Assembly (NCBI RefSeq): GCF_028023555.1 | Contig: NZ_JAQIOY010000006.1 | Coordinates: 1 to 64,000 of the forward strand | Length of the DNA stretch: 64,000 nt | Direction: 5' to 3' | Source of the DNA: Thalassococcus_A lentus | GTDB taxonomy: Bacteria > Pseudomonadota > Alphaproteobacteria > Rhodobacterales > Rhodobacteraceae | Part shown: positions 38,279 through 46,727 of the stretch, piece after piece | Layout of the letters: the number at the start of each line of letters is the position of its first letter | Position numbering within the stretch: position 1 is the first letter of the stretch | The notes under the pieces: generated by a model | What the model was told of the DNA's origin: nothing | The model's input: the letters and a program-made list of their open reading frames with translations, nothing else | Databases searched by the model: none | Position numbers and translations under genes: made by a program

Positions 38279-39276
38279 GGTTGGCCACCTACAATATCGA
38301 ATGGTTTGACGCGCTGTTCGATGATGACGGGGTGTTGCACGACGATTCTGGCTGGTCTGCCCGCTACAAGGTTTCCAGGGCGGAACAGACAACCGCCATT
38401 GCCCGCGTGCTGACGGCGGTCGATGCGGACGCGATCATGATTATCGAAGCGCCGGACACCAGCAAAAAACGCAGCACAACCAAGGCGCTTAGCTATTTTG
38501 CTGAACGGTTTTCTTTGCGCACAAACGCCGTCGCGACGGGTTTTGTGAACGATACGCAGCAGGAAATCGCTTTGCTCTATGATCCGGCCGTTCTGACAGC
38601 GCGCCATGATCCGCAGGAAAGCGCGAACGCACCACGCTTTGACACTGCGTTCCACATTGATCTGGATATTGATGCGACACGGGACAGGGTGGTCTTTTCC
38701 AAACCACCGCTCGAGCTCAAGGTTGAAACGACCAACGGCTCGGTGCTCAGAATGATCGGATCGCATCTGAAGTCAAAAGCGCCCCATGGCGCGACGGATC
38801 GTGATGAAGTCATGCGCTTTGCCATCGCCAATCGTCGCAAACAATTGGCGCAGGCGATTTGGTTGCGCGCGCGTATCGATGCGCATCTGGAGGCAGGGGA
38901 CAGTTTGATCGTGCTTGGCGATCTGAACGATGGCCCCGGTCTGGACGAGTATGAAAACCTTTTTGGCCGCAGCTCCGTGGAAATCGTGTTGGGTGAGGGG
39001 CCGCAGGCCTTGTTTGATCCGCATGCCGAGCAGGCTCTGGCGCGCAAGCTGGGGGCGCAACCCAGTTCCGCGCGGTTCTATTTGACCGGGGAAAAGCGCT
39101 ATATGCAGGCACTTTTGGACTATGTCATGGTGTCACAAGATTTGCGCTCCAAATCGCCGCGCTGGCGGATTTGGCATCCCTTCGAAGACCCTGAATGCTG
39201 GCGCGATCAAGCGCTGCGCGACGCGCTCCTGACGGCTTCGGATCACTTTCCGGTCGTGTTGGATATCGACGTCTAA
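38275..39276 (+). CDS. Endonuclease/exonuclease/phosphatase family protein
   Basis: A 333-residue protein of the EEP fold. Motifs: RLATYNIEWFDALF at the N-terminus (Asn of the active site), IIEAPDTSKK (Glu), HLKSKAPHG, GDLNDGPGLDEYE, YVMVSQDL and SDHFPVVLDID, with the last His and Asp as catalytic residues. These cut nucleic acid or phosphoesters; the substrate is unknown. It overlaps the J-domain gene by ATGA. Confidence 0.88.
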   Translation: MRLATYNIEWFDALFDDDGVLHDDSGWSARYKVSRAEQTTAIARVLTAVDADAIMIIEAPDTSKKRSTTKALSYFAERFSLRTNAVATGFVNDTQQEIALLYDPAVLTARHDPQESANAPRFDTAFHIDLDIDATRDRVVFSKPPLELKVETTNGSVLRMIGSHLKSKAPHGATDRDEVMRFAIANRRKQLAQAIWLRARIDAHLEAGDSLIVLGDLNDGPGLDEYENLFGRSSVEIVLGEGPQALFDPHAEQALARKLGAQPSSARFYLTGEKRYMQALLDYVMVSQDLRSKSPRWRIWHPFEDPECWRDQALRDALLTASDHFPVVLDIDV

Positions 39277-39322
39277 GCGCACAGCGCTTTAAATCGGCGT
39301 GCTCCGTGCATACATTTGCGTC

Positions 39323-39712
39323 ATGAAACACCTTGCCAACCCCGTGATGGTCCCGATTGTAGCGCTGGCCTTGTCAGCTGCGGTTTTTGTTTCTTCGCCT
39401 GCACTGGCACAGGACGATCAACCCAAAGAAGAGGGTCTGAGCCTGATGGAAGAAGGCGCGCGGTTGTTCTTTCGCGGCTTGATGACCGAAATGGAACCCG
39501 CTCTGGAAGAGCTGGAGGATATGGCCCGCGAAATCGAGCCCGCGTTTCGGGAATTTGCGGATCAGATGGGTCCGGCATTGCGCGATCTGATGGACAAGGT
39601 TGAAGACTGGTCTGTCTATCATCCACCCGAAATCCTGCCCAACGGCGATATCATCCTGCGCAAGAAAACGCCGGATGAATTGGCCGATGAGGGCAAGGAA
39701 ATTGATCTCTAG
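39323..39712 (+). CDS. Small exported acidic protein
   Basis: A 129-residue protein with a signal peptide (VPIVALALSAAVFVSSPALAQ). The mature part is helical and acidic: a Met/Glu-rich segment (LMTEMEPALEELEDMAREI), then WSVYHPPEILPNGDIILRKK. The ATG at 39323 begins the signal peptide. It ends nine bases before the convergent glmM stop. The family is not one I recognise with a function. Confidence 0.78.
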   Translation: MKHLANPVMVPIVALALSAAVFVSSPALAQDDQPKEEGLSLMEEGARLFFRGLMTEMEPALEELEDMAREIEPAFREFADQMGPALRDLMDKVEDWSVYHPPEILPNGDIILRKKTPDELADEGKEIDL

Positions 39713-39720
39713 CTTTTGAT

Positions 39721-41076
39721 CTAGGCGGGCGTGCCTGTGGCGGCCTGAACTTCGGCCACAATGCCGTCGACAACCTGTTCCAGCAGAGCGTCATCTTCGC
39801 ACTCTGCCATAACGCGGACCAGCGGCTCGGTTCCGGATTTGCGGATCAACAGGCGGCCCTTGCCGACCAATTGCGCTTCGGCGTCAGAGATGGCCTGTTT
39901 GACCGAAGCGGCCTCAAGCGGGGTATCCCCTGCACTGTAGCGGACATTCTTGAGCATCTGGGGAACCGGCGTGAACGAGCGGGTCAATGCAGATGCAGGC
40001 TGTCCGGTCCGCACCATTTCACACAGGAACTGCAGCCCGGCCATCAGGCCATCGCCTGTGGTTGCATAGTCGGTCATTACGATATGACCCGATTGTTCGC
40101 CGCCCAGGTTCCAGCCGCCCGAGCGCATGGCCTCGACAACATAACGGTCGCCAACGGCGGTGCGTTCCAGTTTCAGGCCGCGGTCTTGCATAAACCGTTC
40201 CAGTCCAAGATTGGACATGACCGTCGATACCAGCGTGCCGCCCCGCAGTTTGCCTTCTTCGGCCCAGCGGCCGGCCAGCAGGGCCATGATCTGATCACCA
40301 TCAGCGACCTGTCCGGCCTCATCGATCAGAATGATGCGATCTGCATCTCCATCGAGGCAAATGCCGACGTCAGCACCATGCGCCACGACAGTTTCTGCCG
40401 CGATCTGCGGGCTGGTCGATCCGCACCCGTCATTGATGTTCAAGCCGTTCGGGGCCACGCCCACCGGGATCACTTCGGCCCCGAGTTCCCACAAGACTTC
40501 CGGTGCCGTCTTGTAGGCCGCGCCATTGGCGCAGTCGACGACGACTTTCATGCCGTCCAGTCGCAGTCCGTGTGGCAGGGTCGACTTTACCCGTTCCTGG
40601 TACCGGAACCGGCCGTCATCGATACGTTTCGCTCGTCCAATGCTCTTAGGAGAGGCGGGGCGCGGTCCATCTTCGACCATGGATTCGATCTGCATTTCCA
40701 CTTCGTCCGACAGTTTGAAACCGTCAGGCCCGAAAAACTTGATCCCGTTGTCTTCCGCCGGATTGTGGCTGGCCGAGATCATGATCCCGAGGTCCGCGCG
40801 CATGGACGGGGTGAGCAGACCGACCGCCGGTGTGGGAACCGGCCCAAGAAGCAGCACATTCATTCCGGTCGATGTCAGGCCTGCCGTCAGGGCGTTTTCG
40901 AACATATAGCCGGACAAACGTGTGTCTTTGCCGATCACGACGCGGTGCACGCCGCGGTGTTCACGCCGAAAATGCCGGCCCACAGCGGCCCCGAGGATCA
41001 ACGCCATTTCTGCAGTCATTGGGAAACTGTTGGCGGTTCCACGCACACCGTCGGTGCCAAACAACTTACGATTCAT
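39721..41076 (-). CDS. glmM: Phosphoglucosamine mutase
   Basis: Cytoplasmic enzyme (451 residues) converting glucosamine-6-phosphate to glucosamine-1-phosphate for UDP-GlcNAc and peptidoglycan. Active-site serine loop ISASHNPAEDNGIKFFG, metal loop CLDGDADR, sugar-binding GGEQSGHIVM, and phosphate-binding RKSGTEPLVRVM. It starts with RKLFGTDGVRGTAN, typical of GlmM. The start overlaps the end of folP by 11 bases; this folP-glmM order is common in bacteria. Confidence 0.96.
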   Translation of the reverse strand: MNRKLFGTDGVRGTANSFPMTAEMALILGAAVGRHFRREHRGVHRVVIGKDTRLSGYMFENALTAGLTSTGMNVLLLGPVPTPAVGLLTPSMRADLGIMISASHNPAEDNGIKFFGPDGFKLSDEVEMQIESMVEDGPRPASPKSIGRAKRIDDGRFRYQERVKSTLPHGLRLDGMKVVVDCANGAAYKTAPEVLWELGAEVIPVGVAPNGLNINDGCGSTSPQIAAETVVAHGADVGICLDGDADRIILIDEAGQVADGDQIMALLAGRWAEEGKLRGGTLVSTVMSNLGLERFMQDRGLKLERTAVGDRYVVEAMRSGGWNLGGEQSGHIVMTDYATTGDGLMAGLQFLCEMVRTGQPASALTRSFTPVPQMLKNVRYSAGDTPLEAASVKQAISDAEAQLVGKGRLLIRKSGTEPLVRVMAECEDDALLEQVVDGIVAEVQAATGTPA

Positions 41077-42085
41077 GGAATTTTCCTTCGTTGATTGCCC
41101 GCCACATCCGCAGCGCCTGAGCGGTCTCAGCCACATCGTGAACGCGCAGGATTTGTGCCCCTTGTTGAGCCGCGCAAAGCGCGACCGAAACGGATCCGGG
41201 CATGCGCGCGCTGGCGGGATTGGCGCCGGTAATGGTGCCGATGAAACCTTTTCGGGATGCGCCCAGCAACACCGCGCATCCAATGCCGTGAAACAACGAC
41301 AATCCGTTTAGCAAAGTCAGGTTGTGGGCCAGCGTCTTGCCAAACCCGATACCGGGATCGACGATGATCTGTTCCCGCGAAATCCCCAGTCCTTCAAGCA
41401 TGCAGACCTGCGCTGCCAGAAAATCGTAGACGTCCAGTAACACGTCATCATAGCGCGGATTGTCGGACATCGTTTCCGGGTCGCCCTGCGCATGCATCAC
41501 GCAAACCGGCAGATTGTTGCGGGCGCAAAAAGGAGCGAGCATCCGGTCATAGGTAAAGCCGGACACGTCATTGACGATGCGCGCACCTTCCCGAACCGCA
41601 ACCTCGGCAACACAGGATTTGCGGGTATCGATCGACATGGGAACAGCAATGTCACGATGCACCGCGCGAATGACCGGTTCGATACGCGCGATTTCTGCTT
41701 CGACGGGCACTGTCTGTGCACCGGGACGGGTGCTTTCACCGCCGATATCAATGATGGACGCGCCTTCGGCCACCATGCGGTTGGCATGAGCAAGCGCCTT
41801 GGCCGCGCCGCTGTGGCTGCCCCCATCGGAAAAGCTATCGGGCGTTACGTTCAGGATGCCCATCAGATTGGGTTGGTCCATTTCCAGCCCGGCGATAGGC
41901 GCGCGAGGGCTGCTGAGGCGCTCTTGCCAGTCTTGCGGGATGTCGGACAATGCCACGTGGGTCAGACTGCCGTCCCGGTCGTGTTGGACGGCTTCGTTGA
42001 ACCAGCCGGGGCCACCGGCCAATGGCAATGCATCCGGGGGACGGGGCAGTTCAAAACGCACCAGCGGTCTGTAGTAGGCTCTCAT
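41066..42085 (-). CDS. folP: Dihydropteroate synthase
   Basis: Folate enzyme (about 339 residues) joining p-aminobenzoate to dihydropterin pyrophosphate. Motifs: LMGILNVTPDSFSDGG, IDIGGESTRPGAQ, SIDTRKSCVAEVA, NDVSGF, PVCVMHAQGDP, DPGIGFGKT and GASRKGFIG. The N-terminal extension of about 75 residues before these motifs is longer than in E. coli. I chose the ATG at 42085, with AGGGA six bases before it; an ATG at 42091 also exists. It sits between folB and glmM. Confidence 0.94.
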   Translation of the reverse strand: MRAYYRPLVRFELPRPPDALPLAGGPGWFNEAVQHDRDGSLTHVALSDIPQDWQERLSSPRAPIAGLEMDQPNLMGILNVTPDSFSDGGSHSGAAKALAHANRMVAEGASIIDIGGESTRPGAQTVPVEAEIARIEPVIRAVHRDIAVPMSIDTRKSCVAEVAVREGARIVNDVSGFTYDRMLAPFCARNNLPVCVMHAQGDPETMSDNPRYDDVLLDVYDFLAAQVCMLEGLGISREQIIVDPGIGFGKTLAHNLTLLNGLSLFHGIGCAVLLGASRKGFIGTITGANPASARMPGSVSVALCAAQQGAQILRVHDVAETAQALRMWRAINEGKFHES

Positions 42086-42125
42086 GGCCATTCCCTGACC
42101 CATCCTGACAGGCTTGGCAAGTCGC

Positions 42126-43064
42126 CTAGAACAGTGCAGCGCCCGGATTGGCCGCGCGCTGTGGAACCGCGCCGCCTTCTGGCAGGCTTTCGCCGATGAC
42201 AACCAACTCGCAGGCTTCCATGTCTCCTGCGAACCACGCCGCCAGTGCCACGCTGTCGCGCGGTTGAACCTGTGGGCCTTCTGTGGCGTCCAGCACAATC
42301 TTGGACGGGGCCCAGACGCAAATCTGGCCATTCTTCATAGCCCAATCCAGTTCCGTTCGCGTGGCCACGACCTTGCAGCGTTCGTCTTTTGCCGCCAGCA
42401 TCCATCCGTTTTGTTCGATCGCAAGCAGATCGATACGGCGCTGGGTCATCTTGTGCCCGGTCTTGGGGCTTTCGACCTCTGGTGCCCCGACGCACAAAAT
42501 CACCGGAGCGCTGCGGGCCGCAAGCGCGTCAATGGCGGCGTGCAAGCCATCATGCGCAATGGCTTCGTTGGACAGGTAGACAATGCGGGGATGCGGACGT
42601 TCTTGTGTGACCTCATCGGCCAGCTCGTTCAAATGCTGCCCATAGTCCTTCCGGGTTCGAACGATTTCGACGCCAAGAGCGCCGGGGCCGCGATCAAGCT
42701 TTTCAATCCGCACAAAGGCCCGAACGGCCTGTGGCTCCAGCAAAATGCGTTCGGCCACCCGTTCTGCCAGCGTTTCGAGCAGGTTCAGACGTTCGGCGGC
42801 CAGTTCATGGGCAATCGCTTCGGTCACGCGGTCATACGACAGGATGCGATCCACGTCGTCATCCAGCGTGGGCGGCAAGGGTGCAATTTCGACGACAACA
42901 TTGAAGCGCAGGCGCTGGGTTGTGCCGCGTTCAGCCTGAAAGGCACCGATTTCGGCCTCGAGCACATGATCGCGCAGACTGATACGGTCGCGAGGCGTGT
43001 CCCCGGCAGTGGCAATAGCCCGTTCGGACGGGTGCGCGAACGCGAGACGGATTTCGTCGGCCAT
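42126..43064 (-). CDS. folB: Dihydroneopterin aldolase with extra C-terminal domain
   Basis: A 312-residue protein. Residues about 25-135 are FolB-like: ISLRDHVLEAEIGAFQAERG, SYDRVTEAIAHELAAERLNLLETLAERVA and a family-typical C-terminal strand (VRIEKLDRGPGALGVEIVR). FolB alone is about 120 residues, so 170 extra residues follow. The extra part has PVILCVGAPEV, DLLAIEQNGWMLAA and a WAPSKIVLDATEGP then PRDSVALAAWFAG stretch resembling the second half of amino-acid-kinase-fold proteins; that comparison is by eye. The first gene of folB-folP-glmM on this strand. Confidence 0.86.
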   Translation of the reverse strand: MADEIRLAFAHPSERAIATAGDTPRDRISLRDHVLEAEIGAFQAERGTTQRLRFNVVVEIAPLPPTLDDDVDRILSYDRVTEAIAHELAAERLNLLETLAERVAERILLEPQAVRAFVRIEKLDRGPGALGVEIVRTRKDYGQHLNELADEVTQERPHPRIVYLSNEAIAHDGLHAAIDALAARSAPVILCVGAPEVESPKTGHKMTQRRIDLLAIEQNGWMLAAKDERCKVVATRTELDWAMKNGQICVWAPSKIVLDATEGPQVQPRDSVALAAWFAGDMEACELVVIGESLPEGGAVPQRAANPGAALF

Positions 43065-43174
43065 GGTTGCTCCTTGCTGGCGGCGCGTGGTTCTTCCAGA
43101 CCGTACACTTAGCCCATGACAGCCCTTTGGGCCAGCGCGTCACCCCAACGGCTGGATGCGACGTGAAATGCCGT

Positions 43175-43828
43175 TCAGCGTTTGGATTCGCGCCAGGTGT
43201 GTTTGTAGAACAAATGCACCCCGTACTTCGCTGTGCGCGTGTAGGTGCGCGACCAGTTCGGCTTTACCGCCGTGGTGTGATAGTGGGTCGCGCCTTTGGT
43301 CAGACCGGGCGAGCCTTTGGTCAGGACGGTCTTGGCAACTTTGCCGACCCGTTCCCAAGCGCGGGGCTCATTGATGTTTTCAGGGCGTCCATCACAAGTG
43401 TAGGTGAACTGGCAGGCGTATTTACGCCCTGTGCCCTGATTGATCACACCGCAGACCGAGTTCGGAAAACGAGAGCTTTTGACCCGGTTCATGATCACTT
43501 CGGCCACGGCGAACTGACCTTTGAGGGTTTCGCCTCGTGCCTCGAAGTAGAGTGCCTCGGACAGGCATCGCCATTGCGCGTCGCCCGATGGGGCAGGTTG
43601 CTTGGCCAGCCATTCGGTCGTCATAGGGTATTTGCCGGTACCCTTGGCGACAGTCTGGGCCTTGGGCATCGGCAAAGGTGTGACGATCCGTGAAAGATGG
43701 GCGCCCGATGCCGAAGAAAGGGCGCGTTGTTCGAGCGTCAGAAGGCGTTTGTACTTGCTGCCGGTCTCTGCCTGCGCGGTTACGGCGAATACCGCAAATG
43801 TCAAAAATAGGCTGCAAATACGAAGCAT
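43175..43828 (-). CDS. Cell wall hydrolase (SleB family)
   Basis: A 217-residue protein with a signal peptide (LRICSLFLTFAVFAVTAQA) and a C-terminal SleB-like hydrolase domain: CLSEALYFEARGET with the catalytic Glu, VAEVIMNRVKSSRFPNSVC and CQFTYTCDG. It is expected to cut peptidoglycan in the periplasm. The ATG at 43828 follows GGAAG; a Met four residues earlier is also open. Confidence 0.88.
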   Translation of the reverse strand: MLRICSLFLTFAVFAVTAQAETGSKYKRLLTLEQRALSSASGAHLSRIVTPLPMPKAQTVAKGTGKYPMTTEWLAKQPAPSGDAQWRCLSEALYFEARGETLKGQFAVAEVIMNRVKSSRFPNSVCGVINQGTGRKYACQFTYTCDGRPENINEPRAWERVGKVAKTVLTKGSPGLTKGATHYHTTAVKPNWSRTYTRTAKYGVHLFYKHTWRESKR

Positions 43829-43987
43829 GAGATCTTCCACAAATCTGTTCGGCTGCTCTGAAGCGGCATCGCGCCTTCTCAGAGGACTTGGGTGATACTC
43901 AAAAACGGTGTCTCAGTAAATCCCGACAGATTGTGCCCTGCTGATCAGCGGATACCACCTATCCGTCATTCGAGCGCTGGTTTCTGG

Positions 43988-46561
43988 CTACTGCGATCCA
44001 ATGGTTTCCCGAATCGCGAGCTGCGCGGCTGCCAGCCGGGCAATCGGCACACGGAAGGGCGAGCAACTGACATGGTTCATGCCCACGGCGCGGCAAAACG
44101 CGATGGAGTCAGGATCACCGCCATGTTCCCCGCAAATCGACAGCAGAACATCCGGCCGTCCCTGACGCCCCCGTTCTGCACCGATGGCCACCAGTTCGCC
44201 AACCCCCTCGATATCGAGAATGTGGAACGGGTCTTCCAGGAACACCTCTTGCTGAACGTAATCCGACATGAAACGGCCCGCGTCGTCCCGCGACAGCCCA
44301 TACGCCATCTGGGTCAGGTCGTTGGTGCCAAACGAAAGGAACTGAGCGTGCTGCGCGATGTCGTCGGCACGCAGGCAAGCGCGTGGTGTTTCGACCATCA
44401 CACCCAGTCGATAGGTGAAATCGCGCCCGCGTTCTGCCTTGACCGCAGAGGCAACGGCGTCGATGCGGGTGCGCAGGATTTCGACTTCGCGTTTGGCAGA
44501 AACGAGCGGCAACATGATTTCGGGCACCACCGGTGGTGCGCCGGCTCGGCTGGCATCCAGCGTGGCCTCAAAGATTGCCCGGGCCTGCATGTCGTAGATT
44601 TCTGGCACGGTAATCCCAAGGCGCACGCCGCGCATGCCCAGCATTGGGTTGTATTCTCCCAAGGCTTCGACCCGTTCGGTCACATCCGAAATCGGCAGAT
44701 CCAGCGCTTCGGCCAGATCGCGCAGGCCGGCGCGGTCACTTGGAAGAAACTCGTGCAGCGGCGGATCGAACAAACGAATGCAGACGGGCAAGCCTTCCAT
44801 GATGCTGAAAAGCGCAGTGAAATCAGCGCGCTGCATCGGAAGGAGGACGGCGAGCGCGGCCATCCTGTCTTCGGAACCGTCGGCAAAGATCATCTCACGC
44901 ATAGGTGTCAGGCGATCCGCCTCAAAGAACATGTGTTCCGTCCGGCACAGGCCGATCCCCTCGGCCTTGAAATTCTGTGCGGTTGCCGCGTCTGCAGGGG
45001 TATCGACATTCGCTCGGATCGCAATGTCCCGGGCTTTATCGGCCCAGCCCATTAGTGTTTGAAACGCATCATCCAGAGCCGCTTCGACGGTCAGCGCCGC
45101 GCCCGCCAGTACCTGTCCGCTGGTGCCATCCACGGTGATTTCCTCGCCGTGGGCAAAGCTTCGTCCGTCGGCTGTGGTGATCTTGCGTTTGCGTAAATCG
45201 AATTTCATGTTGGCGGCGCCTACAACGCAGGGCAGGCCAAGTCCGCGTCCGATCACGGCCGCATGGCTGGTGATCCCGCCGCGTTCGGTGACAACAGCGA
45301 CTGCTGCATGCATTCCGCGAATGTCCTCGGGGCTGGTTTCCCGGCGGATCAGCACACAATGTTCCCCGCGCGCAGCGCTGGCCTGCGCCTCGGCCGAGGA
45401 AAACACGATCTTGCCAGTTGCCGCGCCGGGCGATGCCGCCACGCCTGATCCGATCACGTCGCGATGTGCACCGGGTGCGATCTGGCGGTGCAACAGTTCC
45501 GATATGGCACGCGGCTCAATCCGCAGCAGGGCTTCTTCGTGGCTGATAATGCCGTCTTCGGCCAAGCGTACGGCAATGCGGACAGCGGCCCGGGACGAGC
45601 GGGGCACCCGGATACCGTCGAGAATATGCAGCGCACCGTTTTCGATGGTGAATTCGATCTGCATTTCTTCGCGCAGGCGCTGCCGCATCAATTCGGCATT
45701 TTCTATCAGTGCCTTAAAGGCTTCTGGCGCCTGATCTTCGAGCGATGGTCCACGGGGATCACGTGTGAGAAACAGGCTGGCGAAATCCATCTCCAGCGCC
45801 TCGCGGCCCTGGCTTTGGCTGAGGTAACGGCCGGTGATCTGGCGCAGTCCGGTATCGGGATCAACCAACTGCAAAACGCCCGAACCGCATTCCCCGGCCC
45901 CAATTCCCAGCGCCATTTCCTGAACGACCAGACCAAGCCCGGCGTCCATGGGCGCGCCTTTGGCTTGCCGCAACAGGCGCGCGGTGGTGCCTTCCCATGC
46001 ACGGGCCATGCAGGTCAGAACGGCGGACAGTTGTTCGACCGGATCCTGTGGGAATGGTTCTTCGGCTTCTTCCTCGTAGGCGGCCAAAGCAGCCGAAAGG
46101 CCGCCGGGACCCATGTCTTCGATTTCATCAAAGGTGTCGGGGTCCAAACGGGCCACGTGGACCGCGTAGGCCTGAACAAACCGCAGATAAAGGACCGCTG
46201 CAAATTCGCGGCCAATGCGTTCTGACAAGTCTACGTAGCGGGCATCGTTCATGCCTATATTGAGGATTGCGCCGGGGCCGCCCCAATCAGGGTCCTCGGA
46301 CGAGGGGCGGACACAAAGCAGCGCGCCTTCGTCAAACTGCGCAATCACATTGGCAATATCCGGAAGCGCTCCGCCGGCGATTTCGTGGACGGTGTCAAAC
46401 GACAGCGCGACGGTACGTGGAACGGGCAGGTCGAGCCGCACCAGTCGCTGCAAACATTTTGCCCGCCCGCCATGGGTCGGCGTCGCCATCGGAGAGGATG
46501 GCGTGATCAGGGTAACATGTGGGTTGTCACCCGCGGGTTGCTGCAGTGCGGCGTTAGGCAT
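43988..46561 (-). CDS. Pyruvate phosphate dikinase-like PEP-utilising enzyme, divergent
   Basis: An 857-residue protein with the layout of pyruvate, phosphate dikinase. Phospho-His domain GGITSHAAVIGRGLGLPC (His433) and PEP/pyruvate barrel GIGLCRTEHMFF, SFGTNDLTQMAYGLSRDD and catalytic Cys810 in CGEHGGDPDSI are canonical. The ATP-grasp part is not: the expected SVRSGAR-type region is CVRPSSEDPDWGGPGA, and the LQTRNGKRT-type region is LDGIRVPRSSR. It may be a PPDK variant with a changed nucleotide site. It lies downstream of glyS on the same strand. The start is uncertain (ATG at 46489 possible). Confidence 0.8.
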   Translation of the reverse strand: MPNAALQQPAGDNPHVTLITPSSPMATPTHGGRAKCLQRLVRLDLPVPRTVALSFDTVHEIAGGALPDIANVIAQFDEGALLCVRPSSEDPDWGGPGAILNIGMNDARYVDLSERIGREFAAVLYLRFVQAYAVHVARLDPDTFDEIEDMGPGGLSAALAAYEEEAEEPFPQDPVEQLSAVLTCMARAWEGTTARLLRQAKGAPMDAGLGLVVQEMALGIGAGECGSGVLQLVDPDTGLRQITGRYLSQSQGREALEMDFASLFLTRDPRGPSLEDQAPEAFKALIENAELMRQRLREEMQIEFTIENGALHILDGIRVPRSSRAAVRIAVRLAEDGIISHEEALLRIEPRAISELLHRQIAPGAHRDVIGSGVAASPGAATGKIVFSSAEAQASAARGEHCVLIRRETSPEDIRGMHAAVAVVTERGGITSHAAVIGRGLGLPCVVGAANMKFDLRKRKITTADGRSFAHGEEITVDGTSGQVLAGAALTVEAALDDAFQTLMGWADKARDIAIRANVDTPADAATAQNFKAEGIGLCRTEHMFFEADRLTPMREMIFADGSEDRMAALAVLLPMQRADFTALFSIMEGLPVCIRLFDPPLHEFLPSDRAGLRDLAEALDLPISDVTERVEALGEYNPMLGMRGVRLGITVPEIYDMQARAIFEATLDASRAGAPPVVPEIMLPLVSAKREVEILRTRIDAVASAVKAERGRDFTYRLGVMVETPRACLRADDIAQHAQFLSFGTNDLTQMAYGLSRDDAGRFMSDYVQQEVFLEDPFHILDIEGVGELVAIGAERGRQGRPDVLLSICGEHGGDPDSIAFCRAVGMNHVSCSPFRVPIARLAAAQLAIRETIGSQ

Positions 46562-46727
46562 GCCGGAAGCATACGGATGAAGTCTGATCTGACAAGTCAG
46601 ATTGACGTCGCAGCCGTCAGGTTAACTGACTTTGGTCAACGACAGGGGGTAAACCCCAGCATTGTCTGCAATTTGCAGGGCTGGGGGCCTGTGTCGGCGG
46701 CGGCATGGCGGGCCGCCGGGTTGAAAG

